A stretch of DNA of 64,000 bases from Xylanimonas protaetiae (GTDB lineage Bacteria; Actinomycetota; Actinomycetes; Actinomycetales; Cellulomonadaceae). The DNA lies in contig NZ_CP035493.1 in the NCBI RefSeq assembly GCF_004135385.1, forward strand, positions 3,229,440 to 3,293,439. The letters run 5' to 3'. Shown in pieces: positions 17,190 to 26,016 of this stretch (positions are counted from its first letter, which is position 1; the number at the start of each line of letters is the position of its first letter). The notes beneath the pieces were generated by a model. The model saw nothing but the letters and a program-made list of their open reading frames with translations, was not told the origin of the DNA and searched no databases. The position numbers were made by a program, and so were the translations under genes.

Positions 17190-18078
17190 GCATCAGCGGG
17201 CCGCGTCGCCGGCGTCCGGCGGCTCCGGCGCGCGGGGGTCGACGTCGTCGCGCAGCTCCTTGACCTCCTTGCGGAAGACCTTCAGCGACTGCCCGACGCT
17301 CTGGGCCAGGTCGGGAAGCCGGCGCGCGCCGAACAGCAGCAGGAGGACCACCACCAGGATCAGGATGTGGACCGGTCGTAGTGCACCCATGGTGACTCCT
17401 CGTCGTCGAGAACCTGCGGTAGGGGAGCCGGGCGGCCCAGCGGGCGAGCCGGCGGAGGAGCACGGCGTGCTCCGGCGAGTCGTAGGAGCGCAGGTCGTGG
17501 CCGAGCGCGTCGTACGCGACGCGTGCCGGCCCGTGCTCGCGGACCCAGACGAGCGGGTGGACGACGTCGTCGTGGACGTGCGTGGCGAGCACGGTCCGCG
17601 CGCCGACCGGCTGGAGGAGGCTGTACCGCTCGTCGACCACCGTCAGGCCGCCGAGCCCGGCGGTGAGCGCGTGCTCCTCGAGCCGCACCGTGGTCGGCCC
17701 GAGCTCGGGGTGCATCGACGCCCCCGGCACCCAGACCGCGCCGAGCAGCTCCGGCCAGACGGGGTAGTCACGCAAGCTCGCGGCGGCCGCGTGCAGCCCG
17801 AGGACCCCGATGCCGCGGGCGGCGGCCGCGGCCAGGCCGTCGGTCGCCGCCCGCGGCGCCGTGAAGAACGACCGCTCGCCCTGACCCCAGGGGTCGCCCG
17901 CCGCGACGACGAGCAGCTCCGCGTCGTCGAGCCGTGTCATGGCGCCGTCGACGTCGTCGTCGACCTCGACGGACCAGCCGTCCTCCGCGAGGAGGCGAGC
18001 CACGCGCTCGCCCACCGCCTCGAAGGGGTGCCACGGGTCCGCGTAGCGGCCCGTGCCGGCGACGACGAGCGCCCTCAT
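17176..18078 (-). CDS. ThuA-like domain protein with a tail overlapping tatA
   Basis: The ThuA-like domain covers roughly residues 1-225: MRALVVAGTGRYADPWHPF, LLVVAAGDPWGQGERSFF, GIGVLGLHAAAASLRDYPVW, MHPELGPTTVRLEEHALTAG and ALGHDLRSYDSPEHAVLLRR, a class I glutamine-amidotransferase-like fold found in sugar clusters. The remaining 75 or so residues are Pro/Arg-rich and are the out-of-frame reading of tatA, so either the genes overlap or a frameshift has removed the normal stop near 17400. The ATG overlaps the upstream permease stop (ATGA), indicating translational coupling. Biochemical role unknown. Confidence 0.75.
   Translation of the reverse strand: MRALVVAGTGRYADPWHPFEAVGERVARLLAEDGWSVEVDDDVDGAMTRLDDAELLVVAAGDPWGQGERSFFTAPRAATDGLAAAAARGIGVLGLHAAAASLRDYPVWPELLGAVWVPGASMHPELGPTTVRLEEHALTAGLGGLTVVDERYSLLQPVGARTVLATHVHDDVVHPLVWVREHGPARVAYDALGHDLRSYDSPEHAVLLRRLARWAARLPYRRFSTTRSHHGCTTTGPHPDPGGGPPAAVRRAPASRPGPERRAVAEGLPQGGQGAARRRRPPRAGAAGRRRRGPLMLTGG
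17193..17390 (-). CDS. tatA: Twin-arginine translocase subunit TatA/TatE
   Basis: 65 residues: one short N-terminal membrane helix (VHILILVVVLLLLFG), the conserved FGARRLPDLAQSVGQSLKVF hinge plus amphipathic helix, and a short acidic tail, as in TatA/E. TatA oligomers form the transient passage for folded twin-arginine substrates. A GAGGAG ribosome-binding site lies 7 nt upstream of the ATG. It is unusual here because it is the last gene of a sugar-uptake locus whose binding protein has a Tat lipoprotein signal, and because it lies inside the 3' end of the ThuA-like frame. Confidence 0.85.
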   Translation of the reverse strand: MGALRPVHILILVVVLLLLFGARRLPDLAQSVGQSLKVFRKEVKELRDDVDPRAPEPPDAGDAAR

Positions 18079-18986
18079 CCCTTCACCGCCCCGGTCAGCA
18101 CGCCCTTGGTGAAGTACCGCTGGGCGAACGGGTAGACGAGCAAGATCGGGATGGTCGCCACGACGATGACGGCCATCTGGATGGTCTGCCCGGGCGGCGG
18201 CGGCTGGTCGGGAGCCTGGAGCGTGGACAGCGCGGTGCCCTGGACGACGTACTGGTTGAGCACCACCTGGATGGGCCACTTCGCCGTGTCGTTGAGGTAG
18301 ATCATCGCGTTGAAGAACGAGTTCCAGTACCCGACGGCGTAGAACAGCGCGATGACGGCGAGCACCGCCTTCGACAGCGGCAGCACGATCTGCAGGAAGA
18401 TCCGCCACTCGCTCGCCCCGTCGAGGCGTGCGGACTCGAGCAGCTCCTCGGGCAGGCCCATGAAGAAGTTGCGGACCACCACCATGTTGAACGCCGAGAT
18501 GAGCCCCGGGACGACGAGCGACCAGTAGGAGTCGAGCATCCCGAGAGAGCGCACCAGCAGGTAGTTCGGGATGATCCCGGCCCCGAAGAGCATCGTGCAC
18601 AGCACCAGGACGAGCACGGTCCGCGAGCCGGGCACGCGCCGCGTCCGGGTCAGCCCGTACGCCAGCGTCGTCGTGAACAGCATCGACAGCGCGGTGCCCA
18701 CCACGGTCACGAGGGCGGTCACGACGAGGGACCGGGTGACCACCCCTCCCCCGATGATCGAGCGGTACGCGTCGAGCGAGTACGACGTCGGGAAGGCGCT
18801 GCCGGACGCCTGGGCCTCCCGGGACGCGAAGCTCATCGCGATGACGTACACGAACGGGTACAGCATCACCAGGACGATCAGGGCGATGACCAGCGCCTTG
18901 AGGGACTGCGAGGCCCGGGAGGGCTGGCCCATCCACACGGGGCGGGCGTTGCGGCGGCGCACCGGGGGTGCGGTCAAGGTCGTCAT
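18075..18986 (-). CDS. Carbohydrate ABC transporter permease, LplC/aldouronate type
   Basis: 303 residues, six helices. The binding-protein-dependent permease EAA loop is visible as EELLESARLDGASEWRIFLQIVLPLS (in pieces near residue 195). The opening SLKALVIALIVLVMLYPFVYV and the C-terminal YPFAQRYFTKGVLTGAVKG are typical of LplC-like CUT1 permeases. It pairs with the LplB-like gene directly upstream (stop and start share one base) to form the membrane channel of an oligosaccharide importer; no ATPase gene is in the locus, so a shared MsiK-type ATPase is likely. Confidence 0.9.
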   Translation of the reverse strand: MTTLTAPPVRRRNARPVWMGQPSRASQSLKALVIALIVLVMLYPFVYVIAMSFASREAQASGSAFPTSYSLDAYRSIIGGGVVTRSLVVTALVTVVGTALSMLFTTTLAYGLTRTRRVPGSRTVLVLVLCTMLFGAGIIPNYLLVRSLGMLDSYWSLVVPGLISAFNMVVVRNFFMGLPEELLESARLDGASEWRIFLQIVLPLSKAVLAVIALFYAVGYWNSFFNAMIYLNDTAKWPIQVVLNQYVVQGTALSTLQAPDQPPPPGQTIQMAVIVVATIPILLVYPFAQRYFTKGVLTGAVKG

Positions 18987-19972
18987 CAGAACAGTCCTTC
19001 CGTGCCGAGCCGCTTCGCGAACCGGTTCGCCGCGACGACGAGGATCGTGCCGATCACGCCCTTGAACAGGCCGGCGGCCGTCGACAGGCCCCAGTCGCCG
19101 CCGGAGATGCCGCGGAAGTACACGAAGGTGTCGAGCACCTGGGCGGCGTCGGCGCCGACCGCGGGCTGCTGGAGCAGGAGCTGCTCGAAGCCGACGGTCA
19201 GCACGCTGCCGATCGTGAGGATCAGCAGGAGCGTGATCACGGGCACGAGCCCGGGCAGCGTCACGTGCCACGTGCGGCGCCACGACCCGGCGCCGTCGAC
19301 GGCGGCGGCCTCGTACAGCTCGTCAGGGATCGCGCTGATGGCGGCGAAGAAGATGATCGTCCCCCAGCCGACGTTCTTCCAGATCACCTGGGAGGTGACG
19401 AGCGCCTTGAACGTGTCCGGGTCCGCCATGACGTTGACGTCGTGGATCCCGATGGTGCTGAACAGGTCGGCGATCGGGCCCGCACCACCGAGCACCTGCT
19501 GCCAGATCGCGATGACGATCACCCACGAGATGAAGTGGGGCAGGTAGACGATCGTCTGGACGACCCGCTTGACGCGGTCCGAGACGAGCGAGTTGAGCAG
19601 CAGCGCGAGCAGGATGGGTGCCGGGAACGCGAAGACGATCTGCAGGAACGAGATGATCAGCGTGTTCGTCAGCGCCCGCACGAACTGCGGGTCGCCGAAC
19701 ATCGCGGCGAAGTTGTCGAGGCCCACCCAGGTCGACCCCGTGATGCCCCAGTACGGGGAGTAGTCCTGGAACGCGACGACGTTGCCGAGCAGCGGCAGGT
19801 AGGCGAACACCAGGAAGAACACGAGGCCGGGCAGGATGAACGTGTACATCCACCGCTCGCGCCGCACGCGCTCCCACACCGACGTCGTCGGCCGGTCCCT
19901 GCGCGCGGCGCGGTCCCGGCCCGGCCGCCCCGGGACCGCCTTCGCGGCCCCGGGACGTTCCAGCACGGCCAT
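18986..19972 (-). CDS. Carbohydrate ABC transporter permease, LplB type
   Basis: 328 residues, six helices: WMYTFILPGLVFFLVFAYLP first, then FQDYSPYWGITGSTWVGLDNF, the typical first periplasmic loop of LplB-like permeases, NTLIISFLQIVFAFPAPILLALLLN, and an EAA loop ELYEAAAVDGAGSWRRTWHV near residue 215. It forms the heterodimeric channel with the LplC-type partner. The ATG at 19972 follows the binding-protein stop by 2 bp. Confidence 0.9.
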   Translation of the reverse strand: MAVLERPGAAKAVPGRPGRDRAARRDRPTTSVWERVRRERWMYTFILPGLVFFLVFAYLPLLGNVVAFQDYSPYWGITGSTWVGLDNFAAMFGDPQFVRALTNTLIISFLQIVFAFPAPILLALLLNSLVSDRVKRVVQTIVYLPHFISWVIVIAIWQQVLGGAGPIADLFSTIGIHDVNVMADPDTFKALVTSQVIWKNVGWGTIIFFAAISAIPDELYEAAAVDGAGSWRRTWHVTLPGLVPVITLLLILTIGSVLTVGFEQLLLQQPAVGADAAQVLDTFVYFRGISGGDWGLSTAAGLFKGVIGTILVVAANRFAKRLGTEGLF

Positions 19973-19974
19973 CG

Positions 19975-21683
19975 TCAGGACGCCTTGTCGAGGGCGGCCT
20001 GGTACTCGGCGCGCACGGCGTCGCCGCCGGCCTTGCGCCACGCGTCGCGGTACTCGTCGATGGCTGTGAGCGGCATGCGGCCCGAGGCGATGCCGGCGCG
20101 GTAGTCCGTGTCGATCTCCGACATCCGGGCGCCGTTCGACGTGTTCGTCTCGCTATACAGGCCGACGACGGGGCTCGGCACGGTGGCGGCCATGAGCGGC
20201 TCGACGGACTCGCGGAAGTTGTCGACGAACCCCATCGACTTCTGCGGCACCACGAACGACGGCGACTTGAACGCGCCCAGCCACTGGATCCCCGCGCGGT
20301 CGGCGTTGGCCGCCTTGTCGCCCAGGTCGGTCACGACGTGGTTCTCGCCGAACTCCCAGTTGAAGCCCTCCTTGCCGCTGTGGATGAACAGCGCCTCGGA
20401 GGAGCCGTCGGGCGCCCGCCAGTAGTTGATGACGTTGAGCAGCTCCTCGAGCCGCTTCGGGTCCTGGGCCGCCTTCGCGGAGATCGCGACGATGCCCCAG
20501 TACCCCGTGTCGCGCTCGATGACGAGCTTGCCGCCGTCGACGGCCGGCGGGACGAACAGGCGCGGGTCGGCGCCCGTCGTCAGCTCGGCGGTGTTGGCCA
20601 GGATGCTCGACCCGAAGTACCCGTTGAACGCGTCGACCGTGATCGCGGCCTGGCCGTTCTTGAACAGCTCGGACGCCTTGGCCCCTGCGTCGCCAGCGCG
20701 AGGGCGTCGGGGTGGTAGACGCCGGCCTTGAAGAGGTCGTTGTGGTACTTGAGCGCGTCCGCATAGGCGTCCGTCTCGATCATGTGGACGAGCTTGCCCT
20801 TGTCGTCGAGCTGCCAGGTGGTGCCCACCTGGTGCATCCAGCTCACGACCGACTGCCACTTGCCGTCGAAGGCGGGGATGCCCCACACCTCCTTGCCGAG
20901 GGCGCTGCCCAGGCCCGCGATCGCAGTCATCATCTCCAGGAAGCCGGCCGCGTCCTTGGGCAGGGCGTCGAACCCGGCCGCCTGCACGAGGTCCCAGCGG
21001 ATGGCCGGGAAGTTGGTCAGGTACGGGTTCTCGTTCGGGACGCCGAAGATGCGCCCGTTCTTCGCCGACGCCTTCCAGGCGTTCGTGCCCACGTTGGCCA
21101 GGTTGGGCCACTGCAGGATCTTGTCGCCCGCGAGCACCTCGGACAGGTCGGCGAAGACGCCGTCGCCGATCGCCTTCGCCGCGACGGCGGTGGCGTCCTG
21201 GACGAAGGAGAGGTCGGGGATGCTCCCGGAGGCGATCGTCGTCGCCATCTTCTCGTTGTACGTGTCGCTCGCGACCAGCGTCGGCGTGTACTCGCCGCCG
21301 AGGCGCTCGTTGAGGTCGGCCCAGTACTGGTTGTCCGGGACCTTGCGCGGCGGGGCGCCCCACAGCACCTGGAACGTGGTCACGGAGCCGCCCGTCAGCG
21401 GCTTCGACGTCACCGAGTCGAAGTACTTCTGGATGGGCTGCGTGTAGATCGCGGGCATCCCCTCGACCTTGCTGACGATGCCGCCCTCGAGCGCCGGGGG
21501 CGCGACGTACGTCGGCAGCTGCAGCTTCACGGTCTCGCTCAGGTTGGCGCGCCGGGCGCCGGCGGCGGCGCCGCTCGGCGAGCAGGCGGCGAGGGCGACG
21601 GCGGCCGCCCCCAGCCCGGCCAGCCCGAGGAAGTGCCGCCGGCTGAGCGGCAGGGTGGTCAACGGCGGGTTCGTGGTGCTCAT
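19975..21683 (-). CDS. Extracellular solute-binding lipoprotein (LplA/YtcQ type), frameshifted in this sequence
   Basis: The N-terminal two thirds and C-terminal third lie in different frames and together give about 569 residues, normal for this family. The signal LSRRHFLGLAGLG...LAAC combines a twin-arginine motif with a lipobox, so the protein is predicted to be Tat-exported and lipid-anchored. N-half blocks include VLWGAPPRKVPDNQYWADLN and SIPDLSFVQDA; the C-half has YWGIVAISAKAAQDPKRLEE. The break is at a C run on the plus strand (20682-20685): one extra base there restores ATQGAKASELFKNGQ. Sequencing error or recent mutation are both possible. It is the binding component of the LplB/LplC importer. 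Confidence 0.85.
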
Positions 21684-21724
21684 CTCTTCTCCCTTGAAGG
21701 TCAGGCGGGTAGGTCGGTGGGGCG

Positions 21725-22756
21725 TCAGGCCGAGCGCGCCAGCGTGGCGTGGTCGACCCGGTGCGCGAGCGGGACACCGCTCACCAGGCGTGCGAGCTCG
21801 TCGACGACGCCTTGGGCGAGGCGGCGCAGCTCGGTGCCCTTGGACCCCGCGACGTGCGGCGTGACCAGCACGCGGGGGTCGGACAGGAGGGGTGACGTCG
21901 GCGGCAGCGGGTCGGGCTCCGTCACGTCGAGGACGACGGTCAGGCCGCGCCCGTCGTCGGCGCGACGGGCGAGCTCCGCCTCCAGCGCGGCCGTGTCCAC
22001 GAGGCTGCCGCGCGACGTGTTGACCAGGACGGCGCCGTCGCGCAGCGTCGCGAGCCGGCGGGCGTCGAGCTGGTGGTAGGTCTCGGGCGTCGCCGGGGCG
22101 TGGACGGTGACGACGTCGCTCGTGGCGACGAGCTCGTCGAGCCCGAGCGGCGCGACGCCGAGCAGGTCGGCGGCGGCCGGCGAGAGGTACGGGTCGTAGA
22201 CGACGACCTCGAGGTCGTGGCGCCGCAGCGCCTCGACGACCCGCCGCCCCGTGCGGGACGCCCCGACGACGCCGACGCGCTTGCCGTAGTTGCCGACGCC
22301 GGCGACCGTGCCGTGGCTGCCGACGCCGGCGCCCTGACGGGTCTCGTCGTAGCCCGGGTACGGGGTGGTCGCCGGCACCAGCACGCCCTTGTTGGCGAGC
22401 AGGACGACGGCGAGCGTGAACTCCGCGACGGGGATCGCGTTGGCCTCGGCCTGGGTCGAGACGAGGATGCCGCGCTCGTGCACGACGTCGTCGACGATGC
22501 CGCGCACCGTGCCGGCCGAGTGCAGGACGGCCCGCAGCCGCGGCATCCGGTCGACGACGGCGGCGTCGACCAGCGGCGTGCCCCACCCGGTGACGAGCAC
22601 CTCGGTGCGCGCCAGGACGTCGTCGGCCCCGGTGAAGTCGGCCAGGACCGTCACCTCGCCCGCCAGGGCTCGCAGCGCGCCGAGCATGCGCTCGTCGAAC
22701 AGCCGCCGGCGCGTGCTCTCCTCGAGCACGCAGGTGACCACAGGTCCGCTCTCCAT
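21725..22756 (-). CDS. D-isomer-specific 2-hydroxyacid dehydrogenase family protein
   Basis: 343 residues. The NAD-binding Rossmann motif appears as VGVVGASRTGRRVVEAL (about residues 160-176; the usual third Gly region is changed). ATSDVVTVHAPATPETYH and LRDGAVLVNTSRGSLVDTAAL follow, then VLDVTEPDPLPPTSPLLSDPRV and TPHVAGSKGTELRR containing the catalytic His. The usual catalytic Arg falls in NTSRGS. It probably reduces or oxidises a sugar-derived 2-keto/hydroxy acid. It is the first gene of the uptake operon, 41 bp before the binding protein. Confidence 0.85.
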   Translation of the reverse strand: MESGPVVTCVLEESTRRRLFDERMLGALRALAGEVTVLADFTGADDVLARTEVLVTGWGTPLVDAAVVDRMPRLRAVLHSAGTVRGIVDDVVHERGILVSTQAEANAIPVAEFTLAVVLLANKGVLVPATTPYPGYDETRQGAGVGSHGTVAGVGNYGKRVGVVGASRTGRRVVEALRRHDLEVVVYDPYLSPAAADLLGVAPLGLDELVATSDVVTVHAPATPETYHQLDARRLATLRDGAVLVNTSRGSLVDTAALEAELARRADDGRGLTVVLDVTEPDPLPPTSPLLSDPRVLVTPHVAGSKGTELRRLAQGVVDELARLVSGVPLAHRVDHATLARSA

Positions 22757-22837
22757 CGGTTCGCTCCTCCTCGTCGCGGTGCGGGCGGAGCACAGGCAAG
22801 CGCCGGACGCGGACGCGGGTCAACCAGAGCGACAGAT

Positions 22838-22855
22838 TTCGCTCACATTCGCTCA
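22838..22855. promoter_or_regulatory. Direct-repeat operator candidate (TTCGCTCA x2, 10-bp phase)
   Basis: TTCGCTCA occurs at 22838-22845 and 22848-22855 (TGAGCGAA on the minus strand), one helical turn apart, between the regulator gene (its stop overlaps the second copy) and the uptake operon. DeoR-family regulators bind such phased direct repeats. A third TGAGCGAA copy lies upstream of the regulator itself. Confidence 0.6.
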
Positions 22856-23962
22856 GTCGACGCTCGGCCTCGGGTCGGCCGGTCCGGTGGACTCCCGGAC
22901 CACGAGCTCGGGCAGGAGCGTCGTGAGCTGCGGGCTCGACCCCCGGCTGCGGCCGCCGCCCAGCACCCGGTCGACGACGAGGCGCACGGCCTCGCGCCCG
23001 ACGTCGTGCTTCGGGGGCGAGACGGCCGTCAGCGGCGGCGCGCCGAGCTCCGCGACCTCGTCGTCGTAGGCCACCACGGAGAGCCCGCCGGGCACCGCGA
23101 CGCCCCGCAGGGCGGCAAGGTCGGCGAGCGCCATCGCGTACTCGTCCGGGTGGGCGACCACGGCCGTGATCCCCTCGGCGGCGCAGCGGTCGAGCAGCGC
23201 GTCGAGGGCCGCGCCGAGCACGGGCGCGGGGCTGCCGAGCCGCGGGAGCCGCACGACCCGCTCGGCGTGACCGGGCGCGAACCGGGCGGCCGCGGCCGTG
23301 AAGCCCTCCACGAGCCACGTGGCCGTCACGCTCAGCGGGTTCACGGCGACGGCCACGCGCTCGTGCCCCAGGGCGGCGAGGTGACCGAGGGCCCGCTGGA
23401 TCCCCGCCGCGTGGTCGGAGCGGACGTGGTCGAGGGCCGGGCCGACGGTCAGGTCGAGCGACCCGCGCTCCACGATCACGACGGGCACGTCGACGGCGCG
23501 GAGCATCGCGTACGTGTGCGGGTCCCGCTCCTCGACGTCGGCCGGCGCGACGAGCAGCCCGTCGACGCCGAGGGCGAGCGTGCGCCGCACGTGCTCGCGC
23601 TCCAGGTCGCCGTCGTAGTCGCTCACGCCGAGCACCAGGCGGACGCCCAGCTCGGCGGCGGCCTCGCGCATGCCCTGCAGCACGCGGTCGAAGTAGTAGC
23701 GCGCCTGCGGCACGACGACGCCGAGCGCGGCGACGGCGGCGAGCGACGACGGCGCGCCCGGCCCGCCGTCACCGGCCGGACGCTGCACGGCGGCGGCGCC
23801 GCCGTGGACGCGCTCGACGAGCCCCTCGTCCGCGAGCTCCGTCACGTCTCGGCGCAACGTGGCGACCGAGACGCCGAGCCGGCGCGAGAGGTCCGAGATC
23901 CGTACGGTCCCGCGCAGGCGCAGCTCGCGCAGGATGGCGTCGCGGCGTTGGGTGGCAAGCAT
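22853..23962 (-). CDS. Hybrid regulator: DeoR-type HTH fused to LacI/periplasmic-binding-type sensor
   Basis: 369 residues. The N-terminal 60 are a DeoR HTH: RRDAILRELRLRGTVRISDL, GVSVATLRRDVTELADEGLVERVHGGA in pieces, including the LRRDV recognition helix and the ERVHGG wing. From residue about 80 a LacI/GalR-type sugar-binding domain follows (YYFDRVLQGMREAAAELGVR, VDGLLVAPADVEE, DVPVVIVERGS, HLAALGHERVAVAVNP, GLSVVAYDDEVAELG, PPLTAVSPPKHDVGREAVRLV). It should respond to a sugar ligand and control the flanking operon and DUF2264 gene. GGAGG precedes the ATG. Confidence 0.9.
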   Translation of the reverse strand: MLATQRRDAILRELRLRGTVRISDLSRRLGVSVATLRRDVTELADEGLVERVHGGAAAVQRPAGDGGPGAPSSLAAVAALGVVVPQARYYFDRVLQGMREAAAELGVRLVLGVSDYDGDLEREHVRRTLALGVDGLLVAPADVEERDPHTYAMLRAVDVPVVIVERGSLDLTVGPALDHVRSDHAAGIQRALGHLAALGHERVAVAVNPLSVTATWLVEGFTAAAARFAPGHAERVVRLPRLGSPAPVLGAALDALLDRCAAEGITAVVAHPDEYAMALADLAALRGVAVPGGLSVVAYDDEVAELGAPPLTAVSPPKHDVGREAVRLVVDRVLGGGRSRGSSPQLTTLLPELVVRESTGPADPRPSVD

Positions 23963-23978
23963 GGTCCTCCTCGGTCGA

Positions 23979-24000
23979 TGAGCGAAACCTAGCGTTTCAC
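23979..24000. promoter_or_regulatory. Operator candidate between the hybrid regulator and DUF2264 gene
   Basis: TGAGCGAAA (23979-23987) overlaps an inverted repeat GAAAC-N5-GTTTC (23984-23998). The site lies in the 83-bp divergent gap, so a bound repressor could control both the regulator and the DUF2264 gene. It shares the TGAGCGAA core with the pair at 22838-22855. Confidence 0.6.
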
Positions 24001-24045
24001 AAGAGCGACCTTGACGCGTACGACCACGCTCCCGACGCTGGGGAC

Positions 24046-26016
24046 GTGCCGACGACGACGTCCCTCGCCCTGCCGCCCCTCGACCTCGACCTCAGCCCGG
24101 TGACCGGCTGGACCCGCGCGCACCACGTCGCCGTCCTCGAACGGGTCCTCGACGCGTGCCGCCGGCACGCGAGCGCGTCGGGCGCCCGGATCACGTTCGA
24201 CGGCCGGTCCTCGCGGGCGGGCGCCGACTCCGACGGCCTGGAGGGCTTTGCCCGCAGCTTCCTGGGTGCAGCGTTCCGCGTGGCCGGCGAGCCCGAGGCG
24301 GCGGGCGGGTCGCTGTCCTGGTACGCCGACGGGTTCGCCGCGGGCACCGACCCGGCCCACCCCGACGCCTGGCCGCTGCCCGCGGACCGGTACCAGCCGA
24401 TCGTCGAGTCCGCCGCGCTCGCCCTCGGGCTCGGCCTGACGCGGGACACGTTCTGGGACCGGCTCCCGGAGCCGACCCGGGCGAGCACGGCCCGCTACCT
24501 GGGCCACGCCACCGGCGCGCGCACGCACGACAACAACTGGACGCTGTTCACCACCGTCGTCGACGAGGTGCTGCTCCACCTCGACGATGACGCCTCGGAC
24601 GCGCTGCGCCGGCGCCGGGCCGACGAGGTCGAGGCGACGCTCGCGCGCATCGAGCGCTGGTACCGCGGGGACGGCTGGTACTCCGACGGCGACGGGCAGC
24701 GGTTCGACCACTACGCCGGCTGGGCGATGCACTTCTACCCGCTGTGGTGGGCGCGCCTGGCCGCCGACCGCGCGCCCGACCTCGCCGCCGAGCTCGGCGC
24801 CCGCTACGCCGCGCGGGCGCGCCGCTTCCTCGAGCAGCTCGTCGAGACGTTCGGCGCGGAGGGGCGCCCGCTGCACCAGGGCCGCTCGCTCACCTACCGC
24901 TTCGCCGCGCTCGCCCCGTTCTGGACGGCCGCGCTCCACGACGCCGTGCCGTTGCGCCCCGGGCAGCTGCGCACGCTCGGCTCGTCGACCGTCCGGCACT
25001 TCGTCGACGGCGGTGCGCTCGCCCCGGACGGGCACCTCACGACGGGCTGGCTGTCTGAGTACCCGCCGATCGCCCAGCCCTACTCGGGCCCCGGGTCGCC
25101 GATGTGGGCGTCGAAGGGTTTCGCTGGCCTCGCCCTGCCCGCCGGCCACCCCGTGTGGACGGCGACCGAGGAGCGGCTCCCCGACGACGAGCGGGCGGTC
25201 GCGCTCCCGGTGCCCGGGCTCGCCCTGACCCGGACGCGGCGCGGCGTCGTGCGCGCGGCGAACCACGGCAGCGACCACTACCCCACGCTCACGGGGTTCG
25301 ACGACCCGTACTACTCCCGGCTCGCGTACACGACCCACACCGGCCCCGTCCCTGAGCCCGACGACGCCGTCGAGGAGCACCTCGCGCTCGTCCGCGACGA
25401 CGGCGTCCCGTCCCGTCGCGTGCAGATCCTGCGCGGCGCCCCTGTCGCGGCCGACGGCACGACCGTCCGCGGCACCTCGACGCACCGCCCGTCCTGGCAG
25501 CCTGACGACGTCGAGCGCCCCGACGGGTGGCAGGTGACGACCGTGACGGCGGCCGCGCCCGGCGTGGAGGTGCGCCTCCACCGCGTGACCGGGACGGCGT
25601 CCGGCCGCCCCGTCGTCGGCTCCCGCGAGGGCGGCCCGTGCGTCGCCGGGCGCGCACCCGCCCACGGGGCGGCGTCCAGCGGACCGCGCCCGGCCGCCTG
25701 GGCACGCTCCGGCGACCTCACGGCGTGGACCGTCGGCCTCCACGGCTGGACGACCGCGCGCCTCCACACCACGGCACGCACCGCGTTCGGGAACGACGCG
25801 CTCGTCCCCGTGCTCGAGGCCGCCGGCACCCCGGCGCTGCTCGTGAGCGTCGTCGGCCTCGACGCCGTCGCCGAGCCGCTGCCCGGCGTCGTGCCGGACG
25901 TCGACGCCCGGTGGCTTCCCGGTGACGGCGGTCTCGAGGTCACGGTCGCCCCGTGGCGCGACGGCGAGAGCATCCCGACGGTGATCGTGCTTCCCGTCGA
26001 CGGTGCGGTGGGGTGA
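24046..26016 (+). CDS. DUF2264 domain-containing protein
   Basis: 656 residues. The N-terminal two thirds match DUF2264, an all-helical toroid related to unsaturated glucuronyl hydrolases: WYADGFAAGTDPAHPDAW, GARTHDNNWTLFTTVVDEV near 160, RWYRGDGWYSDGDGQRFDHY near 205, GRSLTYRFAALAPFWTAAL, LSEYPPIAQPYSGPGSPMW near 340. The C-terminal third is beta-rich. Members occur in polysaccharide loci; an uronate-linked glycosidase or lyase activity is only inferred. No signal peptide, so intracellular. GTG start at 24046, divergent from the hybrid regulator. Confidence 0.85.
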   Translation: MPTTTSLALPPLDLDLSPVTGWTRAHHVAVLERVLDACRRHASASGARITFDGRSSRAGADSDGLEGFARSFLGAAFRVAGEPEAAGGSLSWYADGFAAGTDPAHPDAWPLPADRYQPIVESAALALGLGLTRDTFWDRLPEPTRASTARYLGHATGARTHDNNWTLFTTVVDEVLLHLDDDASDALRRRRADEVEATLARIERWYRGDGWYSDGDGQRFDHYAGWAMHFYPLWWARLAADRAPDLAAELGARYAARARRFLEQLVETFGAEGRPLHQGRSLTYRFAALAPFWTAALHDAVPLRPGQLRTLGSSTVRHFVDGGALAPDGHLTTGWLSEYPPIAQPYSGPGSPMWASKGFAGLALPAGHPVWTATEERLPDDERAVALPVPGLALTRTRRGVVRAANHGSDHYPTLTGFDDPYYSRLAYTTHTGPVPEPDDAVEEHLALVRDDGVPSRRVQILRGAPVAADGTTVRGTSTHRPSWQPDDVERPDGWQVTTVTAAAPGVEVRLHRVTGTASGRPVVGSREGGPCVAGRAPAHGAASSGPRPAAWARSGDLTAWTVGLHGWTTARLHTTARTAFGNDALVPVLEAAGTPALLVSVVGLDAVAEPLPGVVPDVDARWLPGDGGLEVTVAPWRDGESIPTVIVLPVDGAVG

